From Candidatus Freyarchaeota archaeon (GTDB lineage: Archaea > Asgardarchaeota > Jordiarchaeia > Jordiarchaeales > Jordiarchaeaceae), in the NCBI GenBank assembly GCA_030587365.1, contig JAUQZE010000043.1, positions 1 through 49,396 on the forward strand: a stretch of DNA of 49,396 nucleotides, given 5' to 3'. A program made the translations under genes and the position numbers. Under the pieces are notes generated by a model, which was given only the letters and a program-made list of their open reading frames with translations, was not told where the DNA came from and did not search any database. This document shows, piece after piece, positions 1 to 8,929 of the stretch. Position 1 is the first letter of the stretch; the number at the start of each line of letters is the position of its first letter.

Positions 1-234
1 GCCCACACCCTCCTACAGCTCAGCCCGAGGGACGGCGGTTCCATAGGATGGATGAGAGCCGGCCTTAAGACGGTTGGCTCCCGCTGCCGGTACGCCGCAC
101 TGGAGGTCTTAAGATCCTTCATCGACCTAGTGGTGAAACTCGCCCAGAGGGTCAGAACAGCTGACCAGATATTGCAGTTCACTCTATCAGACATGAAGGG
201 CCTCAAAACTCTATACCAGATGGAGATAACCTAA
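1..234 (+). CDS. C-terminal fragment of an unidentified protein, probably an IS-encoded transposase
   Basis: The frame is open from the first base of the window to the TAA at 232-234, so about 77 C-terminal residues are visible and the start lies outside. An in-frame ATG at 52 would give 60 residues, but the open frame upstream argues that this is only the tail of a longer protein. The segment is helical and basic, with hydrophobic patches around VLRSFIDLVVKLAQRV. I recognise no catalytic motif. An identical copy lies at the opposite end of the window. The transposase assignment rests on repetition and the sharp repeat boundary 18 bp after the stop, not on homology. Confidence 0.4.
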   Translation, partial: AHTLLQLSPRDGGSIGWMRAGLKTVGSRCRYAALEVLRSFIDLVVKLAQRVRTADQILQFTLSDMKGLKTLYQMEIT

Positions 235-252
235 AATTTGCCAAAGTTTAGT
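2..252 (+). mobile_element. 3' end of an IS-like element (left copy of a 251-bp terminal inverted repeat)
   Basis: This GC-rich block is identical, in reverse complement, to 49146-49396. It contains the 3' end of an open frame (stop TAA at 232-234) followed by 18 bp, ending in CTAAAATTTGCCAAAGTTTAGT. The two copies diverge abruptly after position 252, which fits the outer terminus of an insertion sequence. Base composition is much richer in GC than the flanking DNA, which suggests an imported element. Because the window ends inside the element, neither the other terminus nor a target duplication can be seen. I cannot assign an IS family. Confidence 0.6.
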
Positions 253-403
253 AATTAACTAAAAGGTATTTATGAATTCCCATGGATACGCTTCGGCGAT
301 ATCGGCAGATATCCAAACTAGACTTCCAAGATATTCCCATTTCTTTTTTTATTAAAATGTGCTTTTTAGGTAGAAGTTTATGGAGTGTTTATTCGAGTTG
401 TCT
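253..403. other. Intergenic spacer with a short stem-loop cluster
   Basis: This spacer lies between the IS-like terminus and the 3' end of the giant coiled-coil gene. Around 283-313 the plus strand holds CGCTTCGGCG (a three-pair stem with a UUCG loop) and GATATCGGCAGATATC, enclosed by GGATA and TATCC. A T-run follows near 342-351. It could be a terminator or an element relic. No gene is visible. Confidence 0.35.
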
Positions 404-3400
404 TTAAAATCTGATTTCTTCAGCCTTAGCTATTAGATTAGGCAATATTATGTTTTGGTAAACTTTGGCGTATCCTTCTTCTTCGCTAACCACAGCAACT
501 GGGATTTCGGCTGTTATTGAAGGTGCTAGTAGTATCTCTTTCTGGTCTCTTATACAGCCGTATAGGTCTCCCTCAGTCCTTTTCCATATTCTGATTTTCT
601 TTTTTGAGAGTTCTGTTATATTCTTTTTTTGTTTATCGGAAAAATCTGTTATCAGATGTATCCTTACTGATTCTTCTTTCGCGGTTATCTCTTTGATGGG
701 AATGTCTTGAATGTTTGGGACTATTATGGTTATTGTTCTGGAGGCTCTTCTAATCATATCTATTATGTGTGTTATTATTGATTCCTTGGTTACTAGGTGC
801 CATGTTTTTTGGACTTCTTTTAACTTTGGTTTTTCCAGTTCCTCCCCAGCCGCGGTTAGGAGTTCAGCTGTTTTGCTTGAATCCTTTTCGGTTTCTTCAA
901 ATAGCTTTGTAACAATCGAAGATGTTTCGTTGACATATGTTGCAATATTGTTTTCTGTATTTTCGAGATTTGAGTTAAGATTTTCCTGTATTTTTTCCGT
1001 TGTTTCTTTAACGTCTTTTTCATGTTCGATTAGATTTTCACCAAGATTGTTTTGAATCTTGCCCATTGTTTCTTTAAGTGTTTGAGAATAGGTAGTTATT
1101 GCTTCTACTATTTTTTCTTTGGCTTCGCTAATTGTTTTGTTGTAATCTTCTAAATGGCTTTTAATTAGTTGGGACGATTCTTCTTTAGAGTTTAAAATTG
1201 TATTTTGTAGTTCATCCGTGTAATTGTTTAGGGACTCAACCAAAGAAGATTTAAGAGATTCTGCTTGTTCTTCATTTTCTCTGATATAGTTTTTGATGGT
1301 GTCCGTTAATGAAGCCCTAGCGACCTTTAATGTTTCTTCTATGCTCTGAGAATTATTGTTAATCGCGTTTTCTGTTTCTTCCTTCGTTAAATTTATTATA
1401 GAGTTGTTTTCTGCTATTACCTTTTGAATTGTTTCTTCTGCTTCTAGTTTAGCAGTTTCGGTGCCACTCACTAGTTTTTCCTGTTGTTTTTTCATTAGAA
1501 CTGCAATTTCTTCATTTAGAATTCCCATTTTGCCTCTGTAACTCTCAAGCTCTGATTGCATATTTTCTAATATGTTTTGGGCATCGCGCTCTTTTGCTTC
1601 TCTAATTGTTTTTATTAATTCTGAAACATTTTCAAGCAATGATTCACGACTCTTATATACCGTTTCTTTAGTATTGGTAATATGATCGTTCAATGTGCTA
1701 TTCGCTTCTCCGAAGAGAGTTGAACCTACGCTTTCTAGTGCTTGTTTCTCTCCATCAATTTTTTCATGTATATCTCCAGCTAGCTTTTCATTTTCTACTT
1801 TCCTTTCTTCTAATTTCTTATTTATTATAGAAGAAAAGTTATTTTTCAGTTGGTTAATTTCCTCTTCTAAATATTCCAAGTTACTCTTAATATTATGTTC
1901 AGCAACATTTTTTAAATCGTTTATAGATTTCTGGTTCTCATCAAGTATGGAATTTATCTGGCTTGCCAATTCACTCTCGGTTTTGTCCTCGGTTTTTTTG
2001 ATTAATTCAAACTTCTCATTTAAGGAACTATCAATAGCATTTTGTAGATTGGTAATACTTTCTTGAAATTCGTTTATACCACTATTAATTATGGTTTCTG
2101 TTACCTGTTTTAAGTCTGTGATTTTTGTGTCGAACTCATCGATATGCTGTTTTAAGCTTTCCGTTATCCTAGCATCCAGCTCATGTGCTAGTTGATTGTT
2201 CTCTTTCGACTGTTCGTTTAGCATTTTTTCTGCGTCTTCCACTAGTCTTGCCAAGCTCTGGCCTATCGAAATTATTTTCTCATCGATAGTGCTATGAAAG
2301 CTTTCCTTTATTTTTTGCACTTCGGTTAAAAATTCAGAGAACCGTTGATCTAACGTACTCTTAATACTTAAACTGAGGTCACCAGCATCTTTTTTGAATG
2401 ATTCTACATGGCTATTGATTACTTCCGAGAAGCCCTTTATTTTTTGCACTTCGGTTTCACCAATTAAGTTGCCGAATTTTGCGATTATGTAATCGATGAT
2501 ACTCGTGATTTTTTTCTGCGAGAGTTCAAAACTGATGGACTCACCTTCAAGTTTACTACTTATAACCTCTGAGGTCTGCCTCTTTATCTCCTTAGCATAA
2601 TCCCCTATACTAACAGCTCTCTTATTTAGGGTGTCTAAGTCTTTTTTTAACCGTTCTGCCTCTCTTTTAATTTCTTCCAAGTTTAAATTTACGGTTTCAG
2701 AAAATTTTTCTCTTACATTCTTAGCAGTGTTTTCAAAAACCTTTATTTTCGAATCAATATTTTGAAGCATGTCTCTTGAAACTGTTTGCGCAGAGTTTAG
2801 TAGACTCGATTTGGAATTGTCTAATGATGCGAAAAGGATATTTTGCATATTTTTTAGGTTGTCATTATATATTCCGAATTCTGACCGAAGATTCTCTTTA
2901 GCATTATTTTGGATATTTGCTAACGTTGAATTTATTTCCTGAACGTTTTCTTGGAATGATTCTCTTATTTTACCTTTTAGGTTTTCAGTAGTTTTGGTAT
3001 TTATACTGAGTTGTTGATTAATAGTATCTGTGTAATATTTTTGTAGTTTGTTGCTAGTATCAACCAAATTTTTATTTCCAGCGTCTACTGTCTTCACAAA
3101 TTCCTTTTGAAATGCCATGTATTCCCCGCTAAGCGATTTCATATGTGAGTCTAAGTAGCCATCAATGGATGCCTTAACTTCTTCAATTATTGAAGATAAA
3201 CTATTATATTCCGTGTTAATTAGTTCGGTTAATTTTTCAGAAATCGTTCCGATTTCTTTTTCATGGTTTTTATATAATCTGTTCAGGGCTTTGCTGGTCA
3301 AGTAATAAAAATGTGAGAGTGTTTTTGCATTCTCTATTGAGTTTATCAAAATAGTTTGTTCAATACTATAATGGATTAGGCCTAGATTTTCTTCTCTACT

Positions 3401-4324
3401 CTTGACTTGGTCCTGAAAAGTCCTATCTACAGAGGACAAAAGTTCCTTCATGTTGGTAGCAAAATCATTTTGACGATTATATAAAATAGAAATTGCTTTG
3501 TTTTTTGCTTCATTTGCTAGCTCATCAAATTTTAATAAACTCTTTTCGAGTAAATCAATATTTTTAGCCTCTAGTTGATTCAGGCTTTCCAAAAGTGTTT
3601 GGGAGTTTTCTGATAACGTTTTCTGAATATTTTCGTTTAGGCCCTGAATACTATCAGCATAATACTTAAAGTTGCCATCAATTCTCTCCGTAAGATCTTT
3701 TTCTCTTACCCCTTTCTCCTTTTCGCTTTTCTCAACTTGCATATCTAAGATATTGTGTAAACCATTCTCATATTCATGAATTCTAGTATTGTAGAGTTCA
3801 GATTGGCTTTCAATAGCATCAGAGATTTCTTTTACTCTTTTTTCCGCTTCTTTTTCTAAGGTTTCAGAAGTTTGCAGAGAAAATTTTTCAAGATTTTTAG
3901 CTGCCGCTGTGTTTTCATTGCTAATTTTAGCAAATTCTTCTTCGATTATATTTTCCACATCACTTTTCCAAGCAGTTACCGAGTTCTCTAATTCTGTCAA
4001 AGTTTCCTTAAACTTTTGATCTATATTTTTTCTAAGGCTTTCAGCTTCTTTTCTAAATTTTTCTAGTGTTTCCCCGAGTTTCTTAAATGGTGGTGCTATA
4101 GAATATCTTGCTACTATTCCAGGCATTTTTCTTACAATTTGCTGCTTTTCCAGTTTTTCAAGCAAAGATTCTACTTTGCCAATAGGAAATTCAATATATA
4201 CACTTATTTCTCCGGGGGTAAGAGTCCCATTCAGTAAAATAGCTTCGTATAATTTGGCTTCCTCACTACTCAAACCTATATTTTCCATAATTGTTTTGTT
4301 AACCGATGCCGCCAACTCCAACAC
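404..4324 (-). CDS. Giant TrmB-like protein: winged helix, about 1,070-residue coiled coil, TrmB-type C-terminal domain
   Basis: The protein has 1,306 residues. Residues about 10-80 read as a TrmB-family winged helix (MENIGLSSEEAKLYEAILL, then a recognition-helix region ending in KMPGIVARYSIAPP). Residues about 80-1155 are almost uninterrupted heptad-rich, charged helix rich in Glu, Lys, Asn and Ser, without prolines. The last ~140 residues (from about KTWHLVTKESI) resemble the phospholipase-D-like effector domain found after the winged helix in TrmB regulators. Normal TrmB proteins are roughly 250-350 residues, so this one carries an enormous inserted rod. No transmembrane segment is visible. 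The gene follows the 302-residue cysteine protein by 89 bp on the same strand, so they may be co-transcribed. DNA binding is inferred from the fold. A structural or chromosome-tethering role is equally possible. Confidence 0.75.
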   Translation of the reverse strand: MLELAASVNKTIMENIGLSSEEAKLYEAILLNGTLTPGEISVYIEFPIGKVESLLEKLEKQQIVRKMPGIVARYSIAPPFKKLGETLEKFRKEAESLRKNIDQKFKETLTELENSVTAWKSDVENIIEEEFAKISNENTAAAKNLEKFSLQTSETLEKEAEKRVKEISDAIESQSELYNTRIHEYENGLHNILDMQVEKSEKEKGVREKDLTERIDGNFKYYADSIQGLNENIQKTLSENSQTLLESLNQLEAKNIDLLEKSLLKFDELANEAKNKAISILYNRQNDFATNMKELLSSVDRTFQDQVKSREENLGLIHYSIEQTILINSIENAKTLSHFYYLTSKALNRLYKNHEKEIGTISEKLTELINTEYNSLSSIIEEVKASIDGYLDSHMKSLSGEYMAFQKEFVKTVDAGNKNLVDTSNKLQKYYTDTINQQLSINTKTTENLKGKIRESFQENVQEINSTLANIQNNAKENLRSEFGIYNDNLKNMQNILFASLDNSKSSLLNSAQTVSRDMLQNIDSKIKVFENTAKNVREKFSETVNLNLEEIKREAERLKKDLDTLNKRAVSIGDYAKEIKRQTSEVISSKLEGESISFELSQKKITSIIDYIIAKFGNLIGETEVQKIKGFSEVINSHVESFKKDAGDLSLSIKSTLDQRFSEFLTEVQKIKESFHSTIDEKIISIGQSLARLVEDAEKMLNEQSKENNQLAHELDARITESLKQHIDEFDTKITDLKQVTETIINSGINEFQESITNLQNAIDSSLNEKFELIKKTEDKTESELASQINSILDENQKSINDLKNVAEHNIKSNLEYLEEEINQLKNNFSSIINKKLEERKVENEKLAGDIHEKIDGEKQALESVGSTLFGEANSTLNDHITNTKETVYKSRESLLENVSELIKTIREAKERDAQNILENMQSELESYRGKMGILNEEIAVLMKKQQEKLVSGTETAKLEAEETIQKVIAENNSIINLTKEETENAINNNSQSIEETLKVARASLTDTIKNYIRENEEQAESLKSSLVESLNNYTDELQNTILNSKEESSQLIKSHLEDYNKTISEAKEKIVEAITTYSQTLKETMGKIQNNLGENLIEHEKDVKETTEKIQENLNSNLENTENNIATYVNETSSIVTKLFEETEKDSSKTAELLTAAGEELEKPKLKEVQKTWHLVTKESIITHIIDMIRRASRTITIIVPNIQDIPIKEITAKEESVRIHLITDFSDKQKKNITELSKKKIRIWKRTEGDLYGCIRDQKEILLAPSITAEIPVAVVSEEEGYAKVYQNIILPNLIAKAEEIRF

Positions 4325-4336
4325 CTCTACACTAAA

Positions 4337-4347
4337 AATGTTTCATT
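4337..4347. promoter_or_regulatory. AATG-TTT-CATT palindrome upstream of the giant TrmB-like gene
   Basis: An 11-bp palindrome with four-base arms lies 13-23 bp upstream of the start at 4324. A longer palindrome of the same AATG...CATT form lies upstream of the neighbouring gene. An autoregulatory operator is possible, but arms this short occur by chance in AT-rich DNA. Confidence 0.3.
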
Positions 4348-4413
4348 AAATTGAATGAGCATTTCAGTACATGATGCATGATAAAAAAGGGTGAATTCAT
4401 AAAGAGGATTGTT

Positions 4414-5322
4414 TCATGCTTGCGATAACTGGTTTATTTCTTTTATGAGATTATTAATTTGATTGAATGTACTCATTATTTTTTTAAATGTTAAAATATT
4501 TTTTTGTTGAACTATTGGAGGTTTAATTTCAATAGTCAAGTTGACTTTATTATCTGAAAAGTAACTTGAGACATAATCCGTGGAGCTCAACTTTTTTTCA
4601 TAGTCTTCCAATATCTTATTAATCTCTTCTGCATCTTGTTTTTGAGAATTTTCTATTGGAATAAATATGTTCAGGTATAAAAGTCCCTCAAACTCTTCTC
4701 TCAGTTCTAAATCTAGTTTATACCTTTCTCTATAAATATCTATCAAACCACGTAGGATCTCCTTTGATTTTATAATCGTATCCTGAGGATTGATAATAAC
4801 GATTTCATTAGAAAGATCAAAGTAGTAGAGTCCATCACCCACTAAGGCCAAAATATAATCCTTGCCCACAGATGTTAAAACCTCGGGGGTGGCTCTCTTA
4901 AGCTCATTGAACAGCTCTTTTGAGAGTTTTTCAATGTTTCTAGTACGCAGTGAACCCATTAACTTCTCCCCCCCACCTCCAGAGAGAATGTTCAGAAATT
5001 CCCTTATAGGTAAGATGGTGTCAAAGATTTTTGTTTTAGCGCTACCTTCTAAAAATGTATTAACATTATTAATTTGTTGTTCGTAGCAAAAACTTGGCAG
5101 ATCCTTAACATCAACTCCAAATTTAATTAGGAGGTTTAAAAATATGCGGTTTGGACACGCGGGGCGAAGCGCACACATCATCCTATTACTCATACAACGT
5201 TCACAAACTTCTTCCATAGATTCCAAAAAGACGTTCGTTAATAAATCAGCATTTCCCTCAGTCTGATCCTCAGTTAAAGATTTAACAAGTTTATCTTTAT
5301 ACTTCTTGAATTTGCCTTGCAA
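4414..5322 (-). CDS. Unknown 302-residue protein with an N-terminal cysteine cluster
   Basis: I do not recognise the family. Residues about 39-57 contain CERCMSNRMMCALRPACPN, that is C-x2-C-x6-C-x5-C, which could bind zinc or an iron-sulfur cluster. A further Cys follows near residue 79. The middle has a Gly-rich turn (SGGGGEK, about residue 114). The C-terminal half mixes strands (YILALVGDGLYYFDL) and long amphipathic helices, and could be a longin- or roadblock-like sensor fold, but this is a guess. There is no signal peptide or membrane segment. The gene lies 89 bp upstream of the giant TrmB-like gene in the same direction, and a 15-bp palindrome lies 53 bp before its start. A partner or sensor for the TrmB-like protein is plausible. 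Confidence 0.6.
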   Translation of the reverse strand: MQGKFKKYKDKLVKSLTEDQTEGNADLLTNVFLESMEEVCERCMSNRMMCALRPACPNRIFLNLLIKFGVDVKDLPSFCYEQQINNVNTFLEGSAKTKIFDTILPIREFLNILSGGGGEKLMGSLRTRNIEKLSKELFNELKRATPEVLTSVGKDYILALVGDGLYYFDLSNEIVIINPQDTIIKSKEILRGLIDIYRERYKLDLELREEFEGLLYLNIFIPIENSQKQDAEEINKILEDYEKKLSSTDYVSSYFSDNKVNLTIEIKPPIVQQKNILTFKKIMSTFNQINNLIKEINQLSQA

Positions 5323-5374
5323 GGTGGTTCTAACTCTCCTTAATAATATAGTCTCATTGAATTTAACATAGTTA

Positions 5375-5389
5375 AAATGTAAAACATTT
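5375..5389. promoter_or_regulatory. Perfect palindrome AAATGT-AAA-ACATTT, candidate operator
   Basis: This is a 15-bp perfect palindrome with six-base arms and a 3-bp centre, 53 bp upstream of the start of the cysteine-cluster gene. It shares the AATG...CATT form with the site at 4337-4347 before the giant TrmB-like gene. A shared regulator, perhaps the TrmB-like protein itself, would explain both. Confidence 0.4.
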
Positions 5390-5748
5390 CAAATGAGGTG
5401 ATAAATAGTCTTTTAAATGACAAAAGTTTTTATTTAGGTTTTTTTAGGCATTCGCCATTGGCACAAATAAATTCACATCTATAAAGTATTTTTGAGTGTT
5501 TTTAAACAATAATCAAGTATTAAAAAGGGGAATAACCATTAAAATTTTTTGTACGATTACCTTTTTGTACATTTTTGGAGGCATCTTCATCTGTCAATAA
5601 TGGTTCTTTGTATAGGTCTTCAAAAATATTGTTTTCAACTTGCAGTTTGAGAAAATTGTTTAAGGGTTCTGAGTTAAGTAGTCTTTGGTGGATATATGTA
5701 ACTATTGGGTTTTACCATTCTCGTCCTTCTCGCGAGATCATTGAAGGG
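5390..5748. other. AT-rich intergenic DNA without a supported gene
   Basis: This stretch lies between the cysteine-cluster gene and the structured element at 5749-5945. A 60-codon plus-strand frame (5575-5757) has no convincing SD sequence or family character and is not called. It presumably holds promoter elements for the minus-strand gene at 5322. Confidence 0.4.
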
Positions 5749-5945
5749 TCGTCGTAGAATTCCGGGCCGGGGCAGGTCGAACCCACCTCATGCATCATCT
5801 CTCAGACCCTTTCGAGTCTGTGGTCACCTGTATGGGGAAAGTCCCTCCATCTTTAGCTCTCTGTACACTCATCCTTTTATCTTCTCTTGCTGCTCCGTTC
5901 GGAGCCTTATTTTTGCGTCCTCCACTTCTGGAGCACCGCTCATAT
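5749..5945 (-). ncRNA. Candidate structured RNA or mobile-element relic (several stem-loops)
   Basis: This is a GC-rich island in AT-rich DNA with no coding frame. On the minus strand it reads, in order, CTCCAGAAGTGGAG (5933-5920, GAAG loop), GCTCCGAACGGAGC (5905-5892), a GGGAC/TCCC-type hairpin near 5834-5846, CAGACTCGAAAGGGTCTG (5820-5803) and a GGT...ACC hairpin around GGTTCGACC (5787-5775). Four or five closely spaced hairpins are more than expected by chance. I could not match it to SRP RNA, RNase P RNA or tRNA. The minus strand is chosen because its loops (GAAG, GAAC) look RNA-like. The true strand is uncertain. Confidence 0.4.
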
Positions 5946-6101
5946 TATAGCACCACATGATTATTTAAGGTCTCCAATGAGAGACAGTCTAACGAGGCTT
6001 CTTTAATCTAAAAACTAGGCTCAGCAATTTATCATCAGGTAATTGAAAGTTTTGAAGATGTAGAAAAAGGTTATCAAAATTGATAAAATTGTTGGGAAGG
6101 T

Positions 6102-7484
6102 TTATTTGTACGCGTATATTAAACTGATTTCCTTCTTTTCTTTTGGACCGATAGTTATTAGCCATACGAAGTTGTCTTCAATGTCTTTTTTGGGGTTGTG
6201 TGTAGCGTTTATTATTTCTGGAGGTGCATTTTCTGGGGCTTTGTCATTTATCCATAGGATTATTGGTTCGTTTCTTCGGTTTTCTACTTTGAATTTGGTA
6301 AGGTATTTTCTGGAGAAATCTTCATTTTGCTCTTCGTTTTTGAGAAGTTTTTCTTGTTCTTTTCCTACATTCACCTCAGAGGTGTACCCAATCTTGATTC
6401 TTGCTTCCTCATTTGTTGGGGTATATTCAATTTTTCCTTCGCTCGTGAATTGCGCTTTTTCCCAGTAAACCACAGAGCCAGGAGCCCAGGCTAATTCTTG
6501 GTTGTTCGTGATTTTCAGAAAAAGAATTGGCTTTGATTCTGATGTGTTCCAAAGATATTCCCGATTTCCCTCTATTGTTCCTTGTATTATAGGAATTAAA
6601 ACAGAGGACATTTTGGGGATAGTTAACGTTTCGGAAATATGGTATTTATATGAAACTAATTGTTTTATCGGTGTAGTTTCAGGGTTATTCACTTCCTTAT
6701 TGTTCGTCTTAGGGGTATAAATCTGAATCTTTGATTCGGGAGCAGTTCCTACTTCCAAATCTACTGAAACATCTTTCCAATCTTCCGCGGTTGGATTTCT
6801 AACGAGACCCCAGCCATAAAGTATGAATTTTCCATTTAGTTCATGGATATGGTATATCATGTCCCATTTTTCCAGTTTCTGTAAATATCGGATAATCATC
6901 TCATGGGTTTCTTTTCCGTCTTTACCGGGGTCTAACTCCCATCCTATAGTTGCCTTCGCTTCTCCCCGTGTTTGACTTTGGCGAATTTTCTTAATGACGT
7001 TTTTATGCGGAATAAGTTTGTCAATATCATTGATAGGTAGTCGGATAATCTTATTCTCCTCGCTTAATAAAATCAGTTCATCACTTCTCTCCACGGAATT
7101 GTTAGTAATTATTAAATGGCCGTTGATTTCGGAGCCCAAAATAAGCCCGGTAACTTCCTCTCCGCTCTTGGTTATGATTGCGGTTTCCTCGTTTATTGAA
7201 CCCTCTACAATGCTTGAGAAAGCTCTACCTGATTCTATACGTAATTCATCTCCGGAAACTTCGAAACCGTTTCCTGAAATTTCATACTGTATTTTTTTTA
7301 CTGCTCCACCATCAGCATCAATAACCATTATTGTTCTTAACACGTTGTTTAAATCATTCAAATCAAAATCAAGTGAATAAAGAATTCCTTCTTTTACTGG
7401 AACAGACCCCTGTCTCTCTACTATCGAAACTCCGTTTGAAAAGAGACTAACATTCTTAACTGGAATTTTTTTGGACACATCCAT
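6102..7484 (-). CDS. DUF4139-like protein (MuiA-related, archaeal form)
   Basis: The 460-residue protein begins with KNVSLFSNGVSIVERQGSV, which resembles the N-terminal strand pair of DUF4140/DUF4139 proteins. It ends with KVENRRNEPIILWINDKAP and WLITIGPKEKKEISLIYAY, the closing beta-sandwich pattern of DUF4139. The middle is beta-rich. No signal peptide or membrane helix is seen, so it appears cytoplasmic. Bacterial relatives are annotated as mucoidy-inhibitor-like, but the function is unknown and should not be transferred. The gene is divergent from the coiled-coil gene at 7819, with 334 bp between them. Confidence 0.6.
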   Translation of the reverse strand: MDVSKKIPVKNVSLFSNGVSIVERQGSVPVKEGILYSLDFDLNDLNNVLRTIMVIDADGGAVKKIQYEISGNGFEVSGDELRIESGRAFSSIVEGSINEETAIITKSGEEVTGLILGSEINGHLIITNNSVERSDELILLSEENKIIRLPINDIDKLIPHKNVIKKIRQSQTRGEAKATIGWELDPGKDGKETHEMIIRYLQKLEKWDMIYHIHELNGKFILYGWGLVRNPTAEDWKDVSVDLEVGTAPESKIQIYTPKTNNKEVNNPETTPIKQLVSYKYHISETLTIPKMSSVLIPIIQGTIEGNREYLWNTSESKPILFLKITNNQELAWAPGSVVYWEKAQFTSEGKIEYTPTNEEARIKIGYTSEVNVGKEQEKLLKNEEQNEDFSRKYLTKFKVENRRNEPIILWINDKAPENAPPEIINATHNPKKDIEDNFVWLITIGPKEKKEISLIYAYK

Positions 7485-7818
7485 AATATCGTCCCCGGAA
7501 CTTTTACTCCTCTTATGAGGAGAAGTTAATTAATTGTGCGTGATATTTTAGAGCGACGAATATGTTTTCCTTTAAATGCTGTTTGGATTCTTATTTTTCA
7601 CATTTAATTCTCTTTGTAATATCTTTGTAATATCTGCTGAATACTAAAAAAACAGTTTGCAACTGTAAAATCCCGTAAATAGTTTTTAATTGAAAAAATA
7701 TTTATATATTTTAGTACAATACGAAACAATCCATATATTACTAAAAGTATAACTAATGTAGATACAGATTCATTTTTAAGTTTTCATTCGTAACTATTTA
7801 TCTGGAGGAAATCAACTA
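7485..7818. promoter_or_regulatory. Divergent promoter region
   Basis: This 334-bp AT-rich region separates two divergent genes. TTTATATATTTTA at 7701-7713 is a good archaeal TATA box for the plus-strand gene at 7819, implying a leader of roughly 80 nt. Near 7612-7633 the 11-base unit CTTTGTAATAT occurs twice in tandem. An SD sequence, CTGGAGGAAAT, lies just before the start at 7819. No gene is seen. Confidence 0.45.
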
Positions 7819-8784
7819 ATGAGCGATAAACAACAGGCAGCAATCAGGGACCTCCTTACCAAGATTATTAAGGATACGATACAAGAGAGTGTAGAGCCTC
7901 CCATCCGTACTATGATAAAGAGTATACAAATGATCCGTGACCGACTTAATGAGCTTGAAGCATCGGTTGAAAGCGTGATTACAGACCAAGGTGGAAAAAT
8001 CGACAAACTCAGAGAAGAGATGAACATTCTCTCTGAAACTGCCCAAAAACTTGAAATGTTACAAGAAATTCCGAACGCACCTAAAACAAATGCTAGATTA
8101 GAAGAGAAGCCAGTTACCAAATTGAATTCTGTTGAAAACCCGCCTGCAGAAATTGTTAACAGTAGTAAGTTAAGTGCAGAACCAATTTCTACAATGGAGT
8201 CAAAAGAAAAAGCTACAAAAAGAAAGATGACAGAGGAGAAGATTAAAGCATTATTTAGTAAATTAGAAAAGGTTCTACCTTCGCCTTCACCCGAGAAGGA
8301 AATAGAAGTCGGACTCACTGCAGAAAATGTATCTAAGATAGCGGATAAAGAAATTTCTCTTCCCCGGATGGACAAAATTGGTGAACCCACTTATGAGGAA
8401 AATATGGAAAGTGCAAATAGTTTGTTAACTTCCAAAGAGGGGGGAGAAAAGGCTTCACCAGATTTATTCGCAGAGTTTCAAGGGACCGAATTCGGATCTG
8501 AGGAAGAGGCTCCTGAAATTCCATTAGCTGGAAGCGGGGAACAGTCGCCTGTTGAAATTCCTAGCTCTGAATCAAGAACTGCCCTTGATGATTTGACTGT
8601 GGAACTAAGTGAGCTTGAGATTCAGAGATCTGATTTTGAAAGAAAACTCGGAGATATCGCATTCGATCGCATGCGCGGTCTCATAACAGAGGAAGAATAC
8701 AGAACCAAAACCCAAGAACTTAGACAAAACCTAGAGAATATATCCAAACGAATTGACCATATTATGGATAGAATGAAATACTAA
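7819..8784 (+). CDS. Coiled-coil protein with a disordered middle and SHOCT-like C-terminus
   Basis: The 321-residue protein has an N-terminal helical/coiled-coil part (about 1-90), a long low-complexity acidic and Ser/Pro/Glu-rich middle (about 90-250), and a C-terminal helical hairpin. The hairpin contains DRMRGLITEEEYRTKTQEL, which resembles the short SHOCT oligomerisation motif. There is no membrane segment. The start ATG at 7819 follows a strong SD (TGGAGG, 7802-7807). Such proteins are common archaeal scaffolds, but I recognise no specific family. A single-gene unit is likely, with its own TATA box. Confidence 0.65.
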   Translation: MSDKQQAAIRDLLTKIIKDTIQESVEPPIRTMIKSIQMIRDRLNELEASVESVITDQGGKIDKLREEMNILSETAQKLEMLQEIPNAPKTNARLEEKPVTKLNSVENPPAEIVNSSKLSAEPISTMESKEKATKRKMTEEKIKALFSKLEKVLPSPSPEKEIEVGLTAENVSKIADKEISLPRMDKIGEPTYEENMESANSLLTSKEGGEKASPDLFAEFQGTEFGSEEEAPEIPLAGSGEQSPVEIPSSESRTALDDLTVELSELEIQRSDFERKLGDIAFDRMRGLITEEEYRTKTQELRQNLENISKRIDHIMDRMKY

Positions 8785-8929
8785 ATCCTCTCAGTTAAAT
8801 TAACTAAATACATTATAATGATGGTTTCCAGTTTATAGTATAGTTAAATTATTTTCTAGACTTAAATTTATAATAGGGATTCGAGTTAAAGCGTTAATAA
8901 GGGCCATATTACGGTTCGGTGGAAACTTG

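Noticed and set aside
5836..5844. GGAAAGTCC as the conserved start of RNase P RNA
   Set aside because: The downstream conserved ACAGAAA-type segments and the P4 pairing partner are missing within the gap, so this is a chance match.
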